Shown here: positions 1 through 12,693 of the stretch, one piece after another | How positions within the stretch are numbered: position 1 is the stretch's first letter | How the letters are laid out: each line of letters opens with the position of its first letter | NCBI GenBank assembly: GCA_015143295.1 | Contig: CM026561.1 | Location: 36,212,875-36,276,874, forward strand | Direction of reading: 5' to 3' | Origin: Tetracentron sinense | Lineage: Eukaryota; Streptophyta; Magnoliopsida; Trochodendrales; Trochodendraceae | DNA length: 64,000 bases | Translations under genes and position numbers: made by a program | Notes under the pieces: model-generated | Seen by the model: the letters and a program-made list of their open reading frames with translations, nothing else | Told to the model about the DNA's origin: nothing | Databases searched by the model: none

Positions 1-490
1 TACACTCACCAAACTGAAATCTTCAAATTGGTGAGGCTATTGGAGACGGATATTTTACACTTTTTAGCCAATTGGCTCACCAAAATAGCTAATAAACCCT
101 TTTGGTAAGGCTGTTAGGAATGCTCTAACATTGGTATTACAATTATAGTGTAAGGGCAAATCCTCTACTTTTTAGACCTAAAAAATAAGTAGCTCCCTTC
201 CACTTTTTTAATTAGGCTGTGTTTATAATTGTGGAATTGGAATTGAATTAGAGTTTTTACCTCTACTTCTAAAGCTTTTAGAGGTGCAATAAGCACATTC
301 TCAAACGCCCTAAAATTCAATAAGCTATAATAGGGGAAAAATCACTTATTTTGTAGAGTTGTCAAAACCTAATTTTAAGTAATTATGAAGAGAAATAAAG
401 AGTAAGTGTACAGATTTTTTTTATTCACATACGTGCATTGCTTGCTCTGCCTCAGAGAGATATCATAAGAAAGCATAGGGTTTTTCTTCA
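1..490. other. Intergenic, no gene seen
   Basis: AT-rich sequence with no supportable coding region. Positions 1-130 contain several short 'ggtgag'/'ctcacc' inverted motifs that may be a decayed MITE end, but I cannot define borders. Confidence 0.5.
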
Positions 491-498
491 GAAATGAT

Positions 499-1551
499 CA
501 ATGTTTTAAAACCCAATCCAGACACTAACCCGGTCAAGGGGCCGGGTTGGTCCAAACCGGTCGGACCGTCCGGTCAATCCGGGTTGACCCAATGACACTA
601 AGTGATGTCATAAACTATTTAATATTAATATTTTTTTCCTATTAGCAGATTTGATTCGTGAGTTAGTGGGTTTATATAAGGGGTTTTATCTTTTTCGTAC
701 TCTTGACAAAATTTGAGAAACACCATACTAAATGGATATTCTATCACAGGGAGGAATTTGGCAAACACCATACTAAGGGGTTTTATCTTTTCTATACTAC
801 AAGCATCATACATTATGCATGGAGGAATTTGAGAAACACAATAACACATGAGAAAATTTATAAACCATATACGAACCCTTCACACTAATCGGTCTGATGG
901 AAATTTTTAATTGTCTAAACTGTAGACTAAGGACTTTTGGGTGGTTGGCTTCTTTAAGTGTTGGGGTTCCAATTTAAAATTTATAAAGCATCAGACTTTC
1001 TCATTTACAAGAGAGAAATCTTATCTTGTTAAGAGTTATCCTTCACACTAAATGGGTATGCTATCACAAACAAACCTTTCAAGATGAAGCACCTCTTGAA
1101 TTCAATGGAAAACCCCAATTATGAACTAATAAAAAATGAGATTATTATACAAAATTAAGTAAAAAAAACATATACAAACTCTTCAAATCAATAGAAAAAA
1201 AAAAAAGGGTTTGATCTCACCTCAAATTGGCTTGAGTTCTCTCTATCTCCAATCTCCTCTCTTTCTTACGTAGTCTTTTCTTCTTCTTTAGGGTTTTGTT
1301 TTAAAACCCCTACTTTTGTTTAATATTTTGTGTTTTAGAATAAATAAGTCAAAAAGTGCCTTTTTCTATGACCCGAACGGTTCAACAAAAACCGCCCTAG
1401 TCGACTAGGTCACATCGGTTTGGGTGGTTTTTACTAGGTCACCCCGGTTTTGATATTCAGCCGATCAAAGGATCAACCCAACCCACTAAGGTTACTGGGT
1501 CCCAGGTTAATCGGTTCGACCCACCGGTCCAATCCGGGTTTTAAAACACCG
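499..1551. mobile_element. hAT-like non-autonomous TIR element (1,053 bp)
   Basis: The left end reads CAATGTTTTAAAACCC and the right end, reverse-complemented, reads CGGTGTTTTAAAACCC, so the termini are inverted repeats. The direct repeat gaaatgat flanks it exactly (491-498 and 1552-1559), an 8-bp target duplication as made by hAT transposases. Both subterminal regions are dense in ccggtt/ccgggt motifs, while the centre is AT-rich and has no transposase reading frame. A shorter relative with the same end motif lies at 56859-57155. Seen: ends, duplication, motif clusters. Inferred: hAT superfamily and mobilisation in trans. Confidence 0.8.
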
Positions 1552-1754
1552 GAAATGATAGAGACTCCGAGTAATGAAGGGTAACCTTAGGTCTGATTGT
1601 GTGTGTCCAGGGTGTTACTTTACCTCCTTAACGAAAAATAAAGGAAAGGATAATCAGGAGAAGGGTATGCAATAAGCTATTGTTGACCCAAATGATTACC
1701 ATATGTTTGTTTATGAGTCCTCAGAAGAGGCCTCAGGGTCCTCTTCTAAGCTGA

Positions 1755-1935
1755 TTGCAATGTCCCCATGTCCCTTTTAACACATCTTTAACTATGATTA
1801 AGATTAATTAAATTAAAATTAACAATTTTTTTTGTTATTCTAAAAACCATAGTTAAATTCTTAACCCTAGGGGTGAGTGAATCTTAACCACAGTTGATGG
1901 GTGGTAAAAAGGGGGGCGTGGACCAATGAGATCAC
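1755..1935. repeat. MITE copy, 'ggttaagattcactcacc' family
   Basis: The left part has cccttttaacacatctttaac and the right part has the inverse-like 'cttaaccacagttgatgg' followed by 'ggaccaatgag'. Similar arms recur at about 12960-13125, 26820-27060 and 36600-36775, and partly at 11735-11810. The copies share paired 'ttaaccctaggg' type motifs around an AT-rich core. There is no coding capacity. Confidence 0.55.
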
Positions 1936-2150
1936 GGGGTCAACTTCTAAGCTGACCCGGGGTCCATTTTCCATTTCCCTCATTTGGGTGTTTTATAATT
2001 TTATTTTACCAGCTAGTGTTAATGGGGGTGAGTTGACAATTCCACACATATATTATATTAATTCATTAAGTGGTCTCATATTTAGGACTTTAAGTAGGGG
2101 AGTCAACAATTGAATTTGATTTTAAAAAAAACCTCTTATAAATGAGTGAG

Positions 2151-2353
2151 TTTTTTTTTTTTTGGTAATGAGGGTGCCCGGGTCTCTTAGAGCACCCGAC
2201 TAAATCCCTTGGGCATGGGCAAACCCCCTAATCCACACGCACCAGAAAAGGAGGAATAAATCCTTGAGGGTGGCCAACTAGGGGAAGGGAATAGAACTCA
2301 GGACCTCCGCTTCCTAAGGCGTGGTCCTAACGAGCAGCACCAACCCCCGTTCA
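2151..2353 (-). mobile_element. tRNA-derived SINE (minus strand)
   Basis: Read on the minus strand, it begins with a tRNA-like head (GGTGCTGCTCGTTAGGACC) and a box-B-like stretch (GTCCTGAGTTCTATTCC), then a unique body, and ends in an A-tail seen as poly-T at 2151-2164. Near-identical direct repeats flank it: ttataaatgagtgag (2136-2150) and ttataaatgtgcgag (2354-2368), differing at two positions. That is a retroposition-type target duplication. The short body and pol III-like head support a SINE rather than a tRNA gene. Confidence 0.75.
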
Positions 2354-2737
2354 TTATAAATGTGCGAGGTAATTTGGATTGAATATATTTTATAAAAAAA
2401 GATGAAAGATTAATTTTGACCCCATTGACATCCTCTTACTTAAAACCATGACCTGAATGAAGCACAAATCCTTTATGCGATATTGTATATGCTTTTTAGA
2501 AAAGGTGAAAATAATACATCGCATTAATCGCTTTGTAAAGCCTGCATGGTATCAAGTAACACACAAACACAATCAGACCTGAGGGTGGCCTTCACTCAAG
2601 GATGTGTTTGATGACAAGAGAAGGATTTGGAATTTGTAATTTGGAGAATGTTACTTCAATTGCATCAACTATGAATCTCTCTACAATAGAAAGATTAGAG
2701 ACATTTTGAATATAGCCTACCAAAAAGTAAATTGACA

Positions 2738-4422
2738 TCTATATATATATATACTAATATTATATGCCGGTTGGTTCCACATGGCATATCTCATTGGCCT
2801 CTATTTTCTATTCTGGTTCATGCAACATATCTTCTAATTGATCCAATAAGAAAACACCACATCACCCTTTTTATTATTGTTCTTCCTTCTTAATTAAGTG
2901 ATGAGTTAATTGTTCACCTTCACCCACTCACATTCTATTTTAAAAGAAATTATAATTAATTAAATTGTAACAATAAATATTTATTTTTTCTTCTAATTCT
3001 ACTCTCTAATTGCAACTAATTAAGTTGTAACATTTAAATTATTAAAAATATGAAGTCTAAGGGTCTCTTCTTCCTTCCCTCCACATTCTCATTCTTTAAT
3101 TACAATTTATTAAATTGTATCATCTACCACCCTCAAATTTTCTAACTGTTGGACTACCTTCTCCATAATCCCCTATAAATAGTAAACAAATCTACAAGAT
3201 ACTTTTCATTCTCAAACATGTAAGGATTTGACATGTTGTACATTTTAGTTAATATGGTTCACCAGGGAGGTTTTTCCTAAACATTGGAGCATCTAGAGCA
3301 GAAATCTTAAGAAGTTTGTTTTCATGACAGCTATTAGGAAATTTCTTAAGTTTAGGTGCATTATGGCATGAGTGCATTTTCGGGTACTAAATTTTGGGTA
3401 ATTCAATGCTATTGGAAGCTGTCAAGTTCTGGTTATGGTTCTGGCATTACTTACCTTTATACTTATGAGTCTTTACTTGGAGCTTTGACAGAGTATTAGT
3501 GCATTTTAGGCACTATTTTGGGTCTTATATTTTGCTGTTACATTAGCGATTTGAAATAGCATAGATTATTCTCACTGAAATTAATGAGATTCACGCTATC
3601 ATTGATATTTGGAGTAAAATATGAAATTCAAATTATTCTTGATATTCATTGGTGTTAAAGTGTTAAGTGGTTTCATCTAAAGTTCTTCATCTCTCAATTA
3701 AGTGTAAAAAAAATTAATAATAATAAACGAAAGAAAGAGATCTTTCCTAAAATAATAGTCTACCCTAAATCTTTCCTTATATATAAATAAATATAAATTA
3801 TATTGTTTTACTCAGGTTATAATTAATTATATTAACGCTCTAATTACTAAATACTCTATAAGAAATTGAGTTTCTTGAAATGGTATCTCTATTTGATTTT
3901 TATTTTGCATTTTGTTATATTATGCAAATCAATGGTAGTGTTAAAATGAGTCCCACTAGAAAAAATTTAATTAGATGTTGTTTCAGGTTGAAGAATAAGA
4001 AGAGATTAACATTTTCTCTTTTATGTAAACTTTTCTTTATAATAACTAATTATTTAAAAAACTTATTTACTTACAAGAAATATCATCATCTCTAAAACTT
4101 TTAAATAATTTTGACACATTAAATTTTTAGATGAGATGAGATAAATTTTTTTACCATGATGCAAACATACTTTCATGAAATTATATAATAATAAGATAAA
4201 AATTATATATAACAATAAAATTATGAATTTTTAAATGATTAAATTAGCTACTTTCAATAAGATACATATAAAAAATCTCACAAGAGATGACTAAACTATC
4301 ATCATTTTTCTTCTATTTTATTTTTATTTTTTTCTTATTATCTATTTTTAATTTTCTCATCATATTTTTCATTTATTCATTTTCTTTCAACACCCCGTGC
4401 AAATGCACGGGGTTTTTGCTAG
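2738..4422 (+). mobile_element. Non-autonomous Helitron (1,685 bp)
   Basis: It begins TC TATATATATATACTAATAT directly after an A at 2737 and ends CTAG directly before a T at 4423, so insertion is between A and T with no target duplication. A perfect 8-bp stem with a 4-base loop (CCCCGTGC, AAAT, GCACGGGG; 4393-4412) sits 6 bp before the terminal CTAG. These are the defining Helitron marks. The interior is AT-rich and carries no Rep/helicase frame, so it would depend on an autonomous partner. Confidence 0.82.
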
Positions 4423-4442
4423 TATATATATATGTACACACA

Positions 4443-5650
4443 TATATGGAAAGGGATTGAGAGACATATGGAATGGAACATATATGTTCACACATGCCTA
4501 CAGCCCTTCGATCCTCAAATCTAATGGCCAACATTAGACCAAATTTTATGTGTATAAGGGCACTCTAGGAATTTTGAATCTATTTTAAAACTATCTCCTC
4601 CTTCTTTCTCTGGAGACAGATTTCTTCAGTATCTTTCTCTCCGGCATATCTCTCTCTCTCTCTCTGTTGAAGATCTGTTGTCGAGGAAAGCCACATGCAA
4701 CAAACTAGCAGAAAGGAAAAAAAAAAAAGCCACCCAAATCATCACCATTACCATCTTCATCAAAGAGACCACAAGTAATTTCAAGAACAAGAGCATCACC
4801 ACCACCATGGTTGGTCGATCTATCTCATCCTTTCCACTAACACCACCATCAAAACCTATGTTGGTGTCACCACCAATTTCTCTTGCTAGTAAGCTATAGC
4901 CCCCTTTCTTTTCATGAATACTCTATTCCCATTAATATTTTGTACACATTTAACAAATTAAAGGGATGGAATCATGCAATTTCAATTTCTCCCATAAATC
5001 CATACTGAAGAATGAGGTAGGATCTCCAATTTATTTCTCGATTCTTCATCAACGCCTCCCATTATACAGTCGTTTCCAAAGCCCATTATCTCTAATTCAA
5101 TTATAACTCTCCAATCTGGTTATCTAGAATTATACAGTCGAAATCCATCGGCATTATCAGTTATCTAGAATTCCTGTGGGATGGTTGTTGATCTAGCTCT
5201 TAGGGATGGTTGTTGATCTATGTAAGAACTGTGATGTCAAATTGGTGGAATTTTAGACATGGAGTTAGTTCTAAATTGAAAACAAACTCCAACCTCAATT
5301 GTTGAAAACATCCAACTTGACATCACGGACCTCTACAAACCAACCATCCCATAGGAACTCTAGACATGCAGTCCAGAGTCAATACAAAATCCACCCCGAC
5401 TTTTTTATGTCAGAGAGAGAGGCGATGGAGAGAGAGAATGCCGTAGTGGAGAGAGAGGAGAACATGTTCTTCTCTCTTTAAAAAACTAAAGATAGAAACA
5501 ATCTTTTAAAAAATACTAAATTTTCTTAAATGCCCCTTGTAGATATAAAATGGTGCGTGATTGGAACCGTTAGATCGGGAGATCCATTGATTGTAAGCAT
5601 ATGTGAACTTATATGTTCTTTTTCATATGTCTACGAATTCCTTCCCTATA
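4443..5650. mobile_element. Long-TIR element, possible gene-fragment carrier (about 1.2 kb)
   Basis: The arm at 4443-4530 and the arm at about 5555-5650 are inverted copies: both carry 'gacatatg', 'gaacatat', 'gttcaca', 'atgc' in order when the right arm is reverse-complemented. The arms are about 85-90 bp and diverged. The interior contains a CT-rich leader at 4610-4670 and an ATG in a good context (accaccaccATGG, 4808) opening a short frame; this looks like the 5' end of a host gene. Superfamily uncertain (Mutator-like or hAT), as the target duplication is hidden in flanking TA repeats. Confidence 0.6.
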
Positions 5651-5654
5651 TATA

Positions 5655-6255
5655 TATCTTATTTATACTAATATATAAAGAGAATTGAGGAGTTAAAAAC
5701 ATAGGTTGAATTTTCTTTAAATGACAACCTTGCTTTTTTGTCATGTTAAGATAGAGTATCTATATTAAGGGTATAAACATAATTTTATCATCCACTAAAT
5801 AAAGCCCAATTAGATGCTCGTTTCATTCTTCTATCCTCTCACCTCTCAACTCTTGGTCTCTCTCAAACTCACTCTCTAATTTTCGGTTACTCAATGTGTT
5901 GCCCGCATTCGGTGATCTTTAAGCTTCATTTCATATCGATAAAAGAGGTTTGAAGGTGTTGGTGGCCGAGAAATAGCTAAAACCATTTTCGGTCTTGAAA
6001 CTCCACGAGAATCCGGTTTGGGAACTACAATCAAAAGGTTGGTATTGTTTCATCCATTTGCAATATCTTGATCTCTATTTTGGGCAGAAGATATTCTCTA
6101 CTATTACTCTCTATAGTCTATTTCTTGGAAAATATATTATCAAAGAAAATAAGGGTTTTGAATTGGTAGTGTTAAATTGTCGCATCTTAAAATCCTACGT
6201 AGGAGAATGTGAGATCTTGGCACGTGACTTACTTATCAAACCATCTTGTTAGAAG
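5655..6255 (+). mobile_element. Helitron-like 5' end and LTR-like leader remnant
   Basis: The sequence 'tatactaatatataaagag' at about 5668 resembles the 5' end of the Helitron at 2738, but no matching CTAG 3' end is visible nearby. It runs into a CT-rich, leader-like region (5820-6060) with no long frame. I treat it as a truncated element. Confidence 0.35.
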
Positions 6256-6259
6256 CATT

Positions 6260-8406
6260 TAAGGCATACTAAAATATAAACCTGAAAATTTATTCAATTA
6301 ATTAACATTTAATGTCTCAAACAAATTCCAATTAAAATTGATAATCAACTAAACATAAATAAATTGAATCATCTCTCATGATCATTAACTGTCAAGCCAA
6401 CTAAATAGAAATCCAGAATAATTTTCAATGAAAATTACTTTATAATTCAAACTATGACCAATAAACCAAAACTCAATAATATGGCCATCGATCAAGATCC
6501 TATTCTTCTTCGTGATGGTCATCTGTTGGTTCTTCTCTAACTGTCTAGGTACGCAAATGTCAAATTCAGAACCTGCCGACAACAAAGTTATCCTAAGTAA
6601 TAAGTTACTCCGCGTATATAACAAACCATAATAAACAATATCTTAAACATTATCATACATGCATATAACAATTCAACTTCAGTTCACATACTTAAATCAA
6701 AGTGCGGAAAAAAAACATGTGAGTATATTATGTCATTCATTTTCTTTCTTTCTTTCTTCTTACTTTCTTACTTTTCATACTTTCTTACTTTATTGTTTTA
6801 TAAAAACACATCAACATGCATCGGGTAATAACTTAAAATATCATTTTACCTATTATGGAAAGGGGTTACTATACTTTACTTACCGAGGTACCACCCTTCG
6901 TACATTATCCGGTACGGACGGCTTACTTAATATATTATCCGGTATGACGACTTACTCCGACATAATTATCACTTTTTTTATGGTAGTCGGTCCGTGCAAA
7001 ACTTATCGTGCATCAAAACTTTCGTGTGCCCTTTTTCTCTCTTAATGACTTACTATTCCTTGATCTTACTTGTGTCCTTATTAGTGCCCTTAATTTTCTC
7101 TTTATACATGTGTATGTTTTACAATAGCGAGTGCACAGTAATACACTCTTGGTTAAATTATACTTATTAGTCAAGAGCCGTAGAAAATCTCATCATAGCG
7201 TCTCATTTCACTATGTTAACACACCTATGCAAGCAAGACTCTCATCAAATGTTCATTTACCCAAGAATAGATCACATATAATAACATAAAATAAACACGA
7301 AACAACATTCATAGTTCCAACAAGTTAATATGTTTTCAATCAGAATCTTTTCAATATGCATAATTCACAATTCATCCAACAGTAACAACATTCTTATAAT
7401 TTAGATCAAAATCATAATTACGTAACATAATTTATTAATCAGATTTTCATAGAGTATTCACATAAATCACACTAACATGTAACCCTAATTTCACAAATAA
7501 TCCAAATTCATCATCCAATCATGTCATACATTCAATTCCATCCTCCGGAATGCATCTTTTCCTCCACATACATTCATAATCCTCTAGAAAATTCTCAATC
7601 CCCTTGTTCGAGCATAAATTTTAATTTCACAAGTTAATTCACATCCTACTTTAACAATTCTTGAAGAATAATACATAATAGATGATAGAACTTCATGAAT
7701 CTTATTTATAAATTGCATTCTTACTTAGATATGTGCTTTCAATTCTTTCTTTAGAATACGTTCAAGAAATTGAGGATTAAGGATTGTTATTTTACCTTCC
7801 TTGATTGCTTCTCTAGGATCTTACGCTTGAAAATGCTCTGGATCTCGATTTCTAGGCGTTCTCTCTTCTCAAAGTGAAAGCCCTTGCAAACCCTAGATTT
7901 TCCCCATTTTTGTTCCTCTCAAAAGCTTAGAATGTTTTTCTAAGCTAAAATCCACGAATTAGAGAGTTTATATAGGTTTTAAGATTTTAACTCTCTTGAA
8001 AACTGCAAAAATCGCGACTTTTCGCATTTCTGGACGTGACCTGTGATCGATCATACATTTGTTGCGATCAATCGCAACACATACTAATTTTTGGGAACCT
8101 TTCGGGTTTCTTTGCGATCAATCGATACTGGTACCCTTACTTCAACCCTTTTCTGTTATTCATATGATCATCGCCTGACGCCTGCGATCGATCACTATTT
8201 TTTTTTTTTTAAAGTATTTTGCTACTTTTTTTGTTAACTTCATTTTTATGCAATTTATTCATAAAAATGAGCTAAAATGAGTGAAATAATTAGGTTTCTA
8301 CTTCGAGACATTTTACATTGATTTTATGTATTGAAATGGTACGCATTTTTCTAAGAATTTCATTTAAATTGCACAAATGCCGATGAATTAAATTCAGGTC
8401 ACTACA
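6260..8406 (-). mobile_element. Solo-type LTR of a Ty3/gypsy element (minus strand)
   Basis: On the minus strand it opens TGTAGTGACCTGAATT at 8406, nearly the same start as the chromovirus LTR at 26395 (TGTAGTGACC). A TATA-like 'cctatataaac' lies at about 7966-7976 on the minus strand. The body contains repeated 'attatccggta' motifs (about 6900-6950) and gcgatcgatc motifs (8040-8190). No gag or pol frame adjoins it, so it is probably a solo LTR or truncated element. The low-coordinate border is approximate. Confidence 0.55.
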
Positions 8407-9774
8407 TAAATCTTTAGTTTTTATTTTTTTGTTTAATTTCAATTGGGGGTTTCAATTAAAAATTAGGGGTTTCATTTATGTGGTTATTTAGGGTTCAAAT
8501 AGTTGGGAGTTGGTTTAATTTTCTTTTGGCTATGTTAGGGTTAGTTTTTATTCATTTGTTTAATTTCAATTTTATTAATATAATTTTGCTATGTTACGGT
8601 TCTATTAACAACTAAAAATTGGAGGTTTCAATTAGGATTCTAGTAACAATTAACCGTGGAGAATTTGAAGTTTTATCTATTTGTAGAGACCCAAAACTTC
8701 ATATCTTGATGTTCATGCAAACTTAAATGATAATCTTGGTATTCATGTCAAAAATACTATTATCTATGTTTATGGTGATTAAAAATACTATATATGAACA
8801 TTTTTAAGTGTTTTGATAAAGAAAACAATCAAAATAGACAAAAACAGGGGACACCAGTCGACCCCTCTCAAGATCAGTAAACTCGTAATGCAAAAAGTGG
8901 AGAAAAAAATGTATGAAGATTTTCGACAGAGAGTGGGAAGTCCACCGGTCGATCGCCCACCTTGACCGGTCGATCGACCAACCACCTTGACAAGTTGATC
9001 GACCGCCCAATAAGGTTTTGCCCATAAATTCCTAATTTGACTAAGATTTCGAGAATTATAATGTTTTAGGACTTTAAGGTCTATAATTAAGACTCTAACG
9101 CGTGGATTTTAGAGTTTTAAATATTCTAAAAGTTTGAGAAATCCCAGAGATAGTTTAACGTAGGTTTTGCAAAAGATTTTGTTTGGAGAAAAAGAAAAGT
9201 TTGGAGATCAAGATCCAAGACCATTTGCAAGCGATTAATCGTAGGAAAGCGATTGTGAAATGTTCGATAGTCTGTCTTGTTAATGATATTATGATAATAA
9301 TAAGTACTAATTAGGATTTGTACAAACATGTATTAAGGTTTTGATAAATATGAATTGAATTTTACGATTTTGCATGATGACAAAGGTATGAGATTTAAGA
9401 TTAAAGGATATGTGGCAAGAAAAGGATAGCCGAGACACTCCTCCCCGCGTCACTGATCGAGGAGGTGATTATTTTCCTCCAATGAATAATTCCCACATTG
9501 CTGATATGCAAACAGTCGGAAGCCTACCATAGATTCATATCTTAGGGGCTGTTCTGTTAGCCAAGAACTAATCCTTGCAAATGGACATGTTGACCTAATT
9601 TTGTAACCATGTTGAGGAAACTTTTTAGTCCTCTTTCTTCTAGTTTTGCTCCTTAACATTTGACCAGGTTTTCATATTAAGAATTAAAAAAAAAGTTGTC
9701 ACTTAATAGGAACATGAAAAGCTACAAAGACCCCTTTTTTTTGGTGGAAAAAAAATGTATGATAGTGTTAAACC
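8407..9774. other. No gene seen; LTR-like fragments
   Basis: The stretch has repeated ggtcgatcga motifs at 8940-9005 and a region at about 9060-9430 that resembles LTR leader sequence. The short open frames across 8788-9659 show no recognisable domain. Confidence 0.4.
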
Positions 9775-10190
9775 TCAGTCAAGACCCGTTACATGTGAAA
9801 AAGGTGCCATTAGAGTGTCCCAATCAAGATTAAGGGTGCAGTGATGCCTTCTCATGTATAAATGTATGATGGCGCCCATTAGGGCAAATTGTGGACGCCC
9901 AAGCTGGGCACTCCGGCATCCACAAAGCATGAGAAACCTGATGATAATTTGGGGAGAAGCCATTTCATCTCTCCCCAAGATTTTGACTTCTCCCCACTTG
10001 ATATCTCCCCCCTTTATTATCGCCAGGTGCCCTATGCTTTGTGGATGCTTGAGCTGGGAGCTCGGGCATCCATCAGAGCGAATCTTTTGCCGCCCATTAG
10101 GGTGCCAACCAAACCGTAGGAAAACCCTAGTAGTCGTGGTTACATGTAAAAAAGCACCATTACATCTCGGTCTTTGAACTGCCCAGCTTT
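9775..10190. repeat. Foldback repeat region
   Basis: An inverted repeat joins about 9898-9932 to 10031-10070 (shared 'ggcatccacaaagcat' type sequence, imperfect). A direct repeat 'gttacatgt-aaaa-g-accatta' occurs at about 9789-9813 and 10138-10161. Overlapping open frames on both strands arise from the low-stop composition and show no known domain. Probably a non-autonomous DNA element. Confidence 0.45.
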
Positions 10191-10559
10191 CTTCCCTTTC
10201 TTTAAAAAAAATAATTAAAAGGTAATACAGCAAGATTTGTTCTAATAGGTAACTTGATTTTGAAATTTTCCAAACAGCACCTAAGATAGAAATTATGTCA
10301 TGTTTGGTATTGACCTTTGATTAAGCAAGTGGGCCGGGGGTTTGCCAATCCAATTCTTTAATCCAAATAAACCAATCCCGGGATTAATTTCTAAACAGAA
10401 ATGCTACCCCATTCTCAATCTTCCATAGATGCAACATCTCCTAATTTTTTTTTTTTTAATCTATTAAAATAGCAAACATCTTAATGTTGTGCACCTATTC
10501 TTGCATCTGGAAAAACTTTAAGTTATTATGACTGGACTTAGCACTCCTCATTTCTAAAT

Positions 10560-10690
10560 GCTCTTTCTTTCTTTTTTTGGAACTCGGGATGTCCCCAACC
10601 CTTTGGGTCAGGACTAATCCCCGAGGTTGTGACGTAAGCCCGCAACCCATCACACTAGGTAAGTTCGGGTAAACCCGTGCGGGGCTAATT
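10560..10690. mobile_element. SINE-like or retroposon fragment
   Basis: A GC-richer island (gggatgtccccaaccc, then 'gaggttgtgacgtaagcccgcaaccc') follows a poly-T run at about 10570. In minus orientation this resembles the body and A-tail of a plant SINE. No head with clear pol III boxes is visible, so the call is tentative. Confidence 0.3.
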
Positions 10691-10700
10691 ATATAAATGA

Positions 10701-11232
10701 GGAGTATGGGATCCTTGACCTTATAAGTATAGTCAAACAGGCCTCAAGCCCTAAATATGTTTGGTTGCCGAGAAAATAGATAAAAACATGAAAAAGAACA
10801 GAAAAATTGAGATTTCTAATACAATTCTTAGTTATGTTTTGTCTCATTTTCTTTTCTCTTCTTTTTCATGTTTTCACTTATTTTCTTGGCAACCAAATAT
10901 AGGATAAAAGTCTAGGCCCAAGCATGCCTACTTAACAGGCCGGGCATAAGGTAGACTAGCCCGATTCATTCACACCCCCCACCCACGGTGGCCATAAAAA
11001 TAGACGGGAAACTATTTGATTTTGTGTTATAATAGCATAAATTTCCTAGGAGGAAATTCTAGAAGGTTATGTATCTTGCTTTCCACATCCTATCCTGTCA
11101 TTCTAATGACACATCATTATTGGTAATTTATTACAACGTTCTTTTTTTTTGTTGAAATATTACTACGTGTGTTCAACAAGGTGTATTGATGGATAATAAT
11201 TTATTTATATAAAGGTCAAGGATCCCATACTC
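10701..11232. repeat. Inverted-repeat element with a nested MITE
   Basis: The arm 10701-10728 (agtatgggatccttgacctt) is the reverse complement of the arm at about 11206-11230. The 530 bp between contain a second, smaller foldback at 10755-10900. No coding sequence. Probably a non-autonomous DNA transposon that took a later insertion. Confidence 0.5.
10755..10900. mobile_element. Foldback MITE (about 146 bp)
   Basis: The left arm at 10755-10800 (atatgtttggttgccgagaa) and the right arm at 10860-10900, reverse-complemented (atatttggttgccaagaa), pair over about 43 bp with few mismatches. A short AT-rich loop separates them. This is a compact hairpin MITE. Confidence 0.7.
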
Positions 11233-11429
11233 TATAATTAAAGAGTATGGGCTCGTGGGACCAGCCGGATTACTAAAAATGAAATTCACGTGAGGCCCAG
11301 CTAAATTCTACTCGAGCCATCCAGCCTAATTATTAATAAGACAAGATTTGGCTCTACCCCCTCAAGCTCAATTAATAATCGGGCCTCCACCAGCCCAGGC
11401 CGGGCCCAACCTAGTTGTTGACATCCCTA

Positions 11430-11625
11430 ACTGGGGTGACGTTCAATAAGAGTGATATCGAACCGAGCTAAGCCGAATAGTGTAGGGTGTTAAACCCCAG
11501 CTCATTACGTATGTGTTTGAACTTGACTCGAGTCGAGCTTCAAAACTTTTGTTAAAGTTGAGCTCGTCAAAAATCTCATAGACTAAAGCTTGGCTCGGTT
11601 TTAGAATTATTATTACAAAAGATGT
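11430..11625. repeat. Repeat rich in gagct/cgagc motifs
   Basis: The block contains repeated ctcgag/gagctcg/agcttgg motifs (for example 11520-11600). A similar block lies at 48555-48725 and a weaker one near 57395. The pattern resembles a common class of plant non-autonomous transposon, but I cannot place the ends here. Confidence 0.35.
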
Positions 11626-12693
11626 CATTTCTTTCTCTCATGTGGAAAACATGAGATCAGATCACAGTCAATTATAATTGAACTTAGGGAGAGTTCAATC
11701 ACACCCACATGAGATCAACATGAATCCCTTTTTAACATCTGGTGTGGTTAATATTCACTAACCCTTAGGGTTAAACAAATTATATAACCTTGGTTTTTAG
11801 GACACAGTACAAAGCAAGTTCAAACACTAATAAAAAAAAGCGTAGGAATAGATCAGAGTCACATGATAGGCCCGTATAGAGTTGAATCAAGCTATAGCAT
11901 CATCTAGAAGAGAAGATGTTGACCTGGCTGTTATAGGGAGGTTCAACATATTATAGGTTCACAATGCAGGTTCAAACACACACAAAATCAAAGGAAATAA
12001 TATATAATCACAGTCCAATCATGAATAAAACTCTCCTCGAGACAGTGGCTGCAGGATTTATCAAATGGGAGAGTTCTAACACAATCGATCACAGCAAATC
12101 AAATCAGTTTTTGATAATGTAAAAAAAAAAGACATATGAAGAGCTGCTCGAGACTAATCTTTTTCTTATTTTCCTCGAAGGAAGATTGTAAAGTAGGTCT
12201 GAATGGTCCCTATGACTATAACAAAAACTGCAGCAAGTAAATCGTTAACTGACAAGGGGCTTCTAAAATAGGTGTGCTTTACTTCAACCATCCAGATCCT
12301 CATCTGAATCATGTTGCTGTGGCAATACTTTCAATCTGCCCTTTTACGCTGCCATAAATAAGAACATCAATTGCTGCGCCAGTGGCTAACTGCTTGAAGA
12401 GATCAACCACTTGCTCATCATCCCCAATGAGGAAGTTTTGGAGTATGCCTTGTGATCGCAACTTTTTCACGTCATGGTCGTTGGCAATGAGTGCCCTCAT
12501 GAAATAGACGTAGGAAGTGACGCCTTTGTCATCAGGAGTATCGGGGCAATTTTCGTAGGCCATCAAATTTAAAAACTTAGCCTTAGTAAACTCACCAATG
12601 TTTATTGGAGGAAGAGAAAGCTCTCCATGCATTGCGTAAGCTTTGAATTCTACGTGCTTAGAGTGTTTTGTAGCGCTCCTTTGACCTTGAACC

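Noticed and set aside
6659..7045. 128-codon frame on the plus strand
   Set aside because: Lies antisense within an LTR, low-complexity and Phe/Tyr/Thr-rich, no domain.
9775..10233. 152-codon minus-strand frame
   Set aside because: Overlaps an inverted repeat with open frames on both strands, no recognisable domain.
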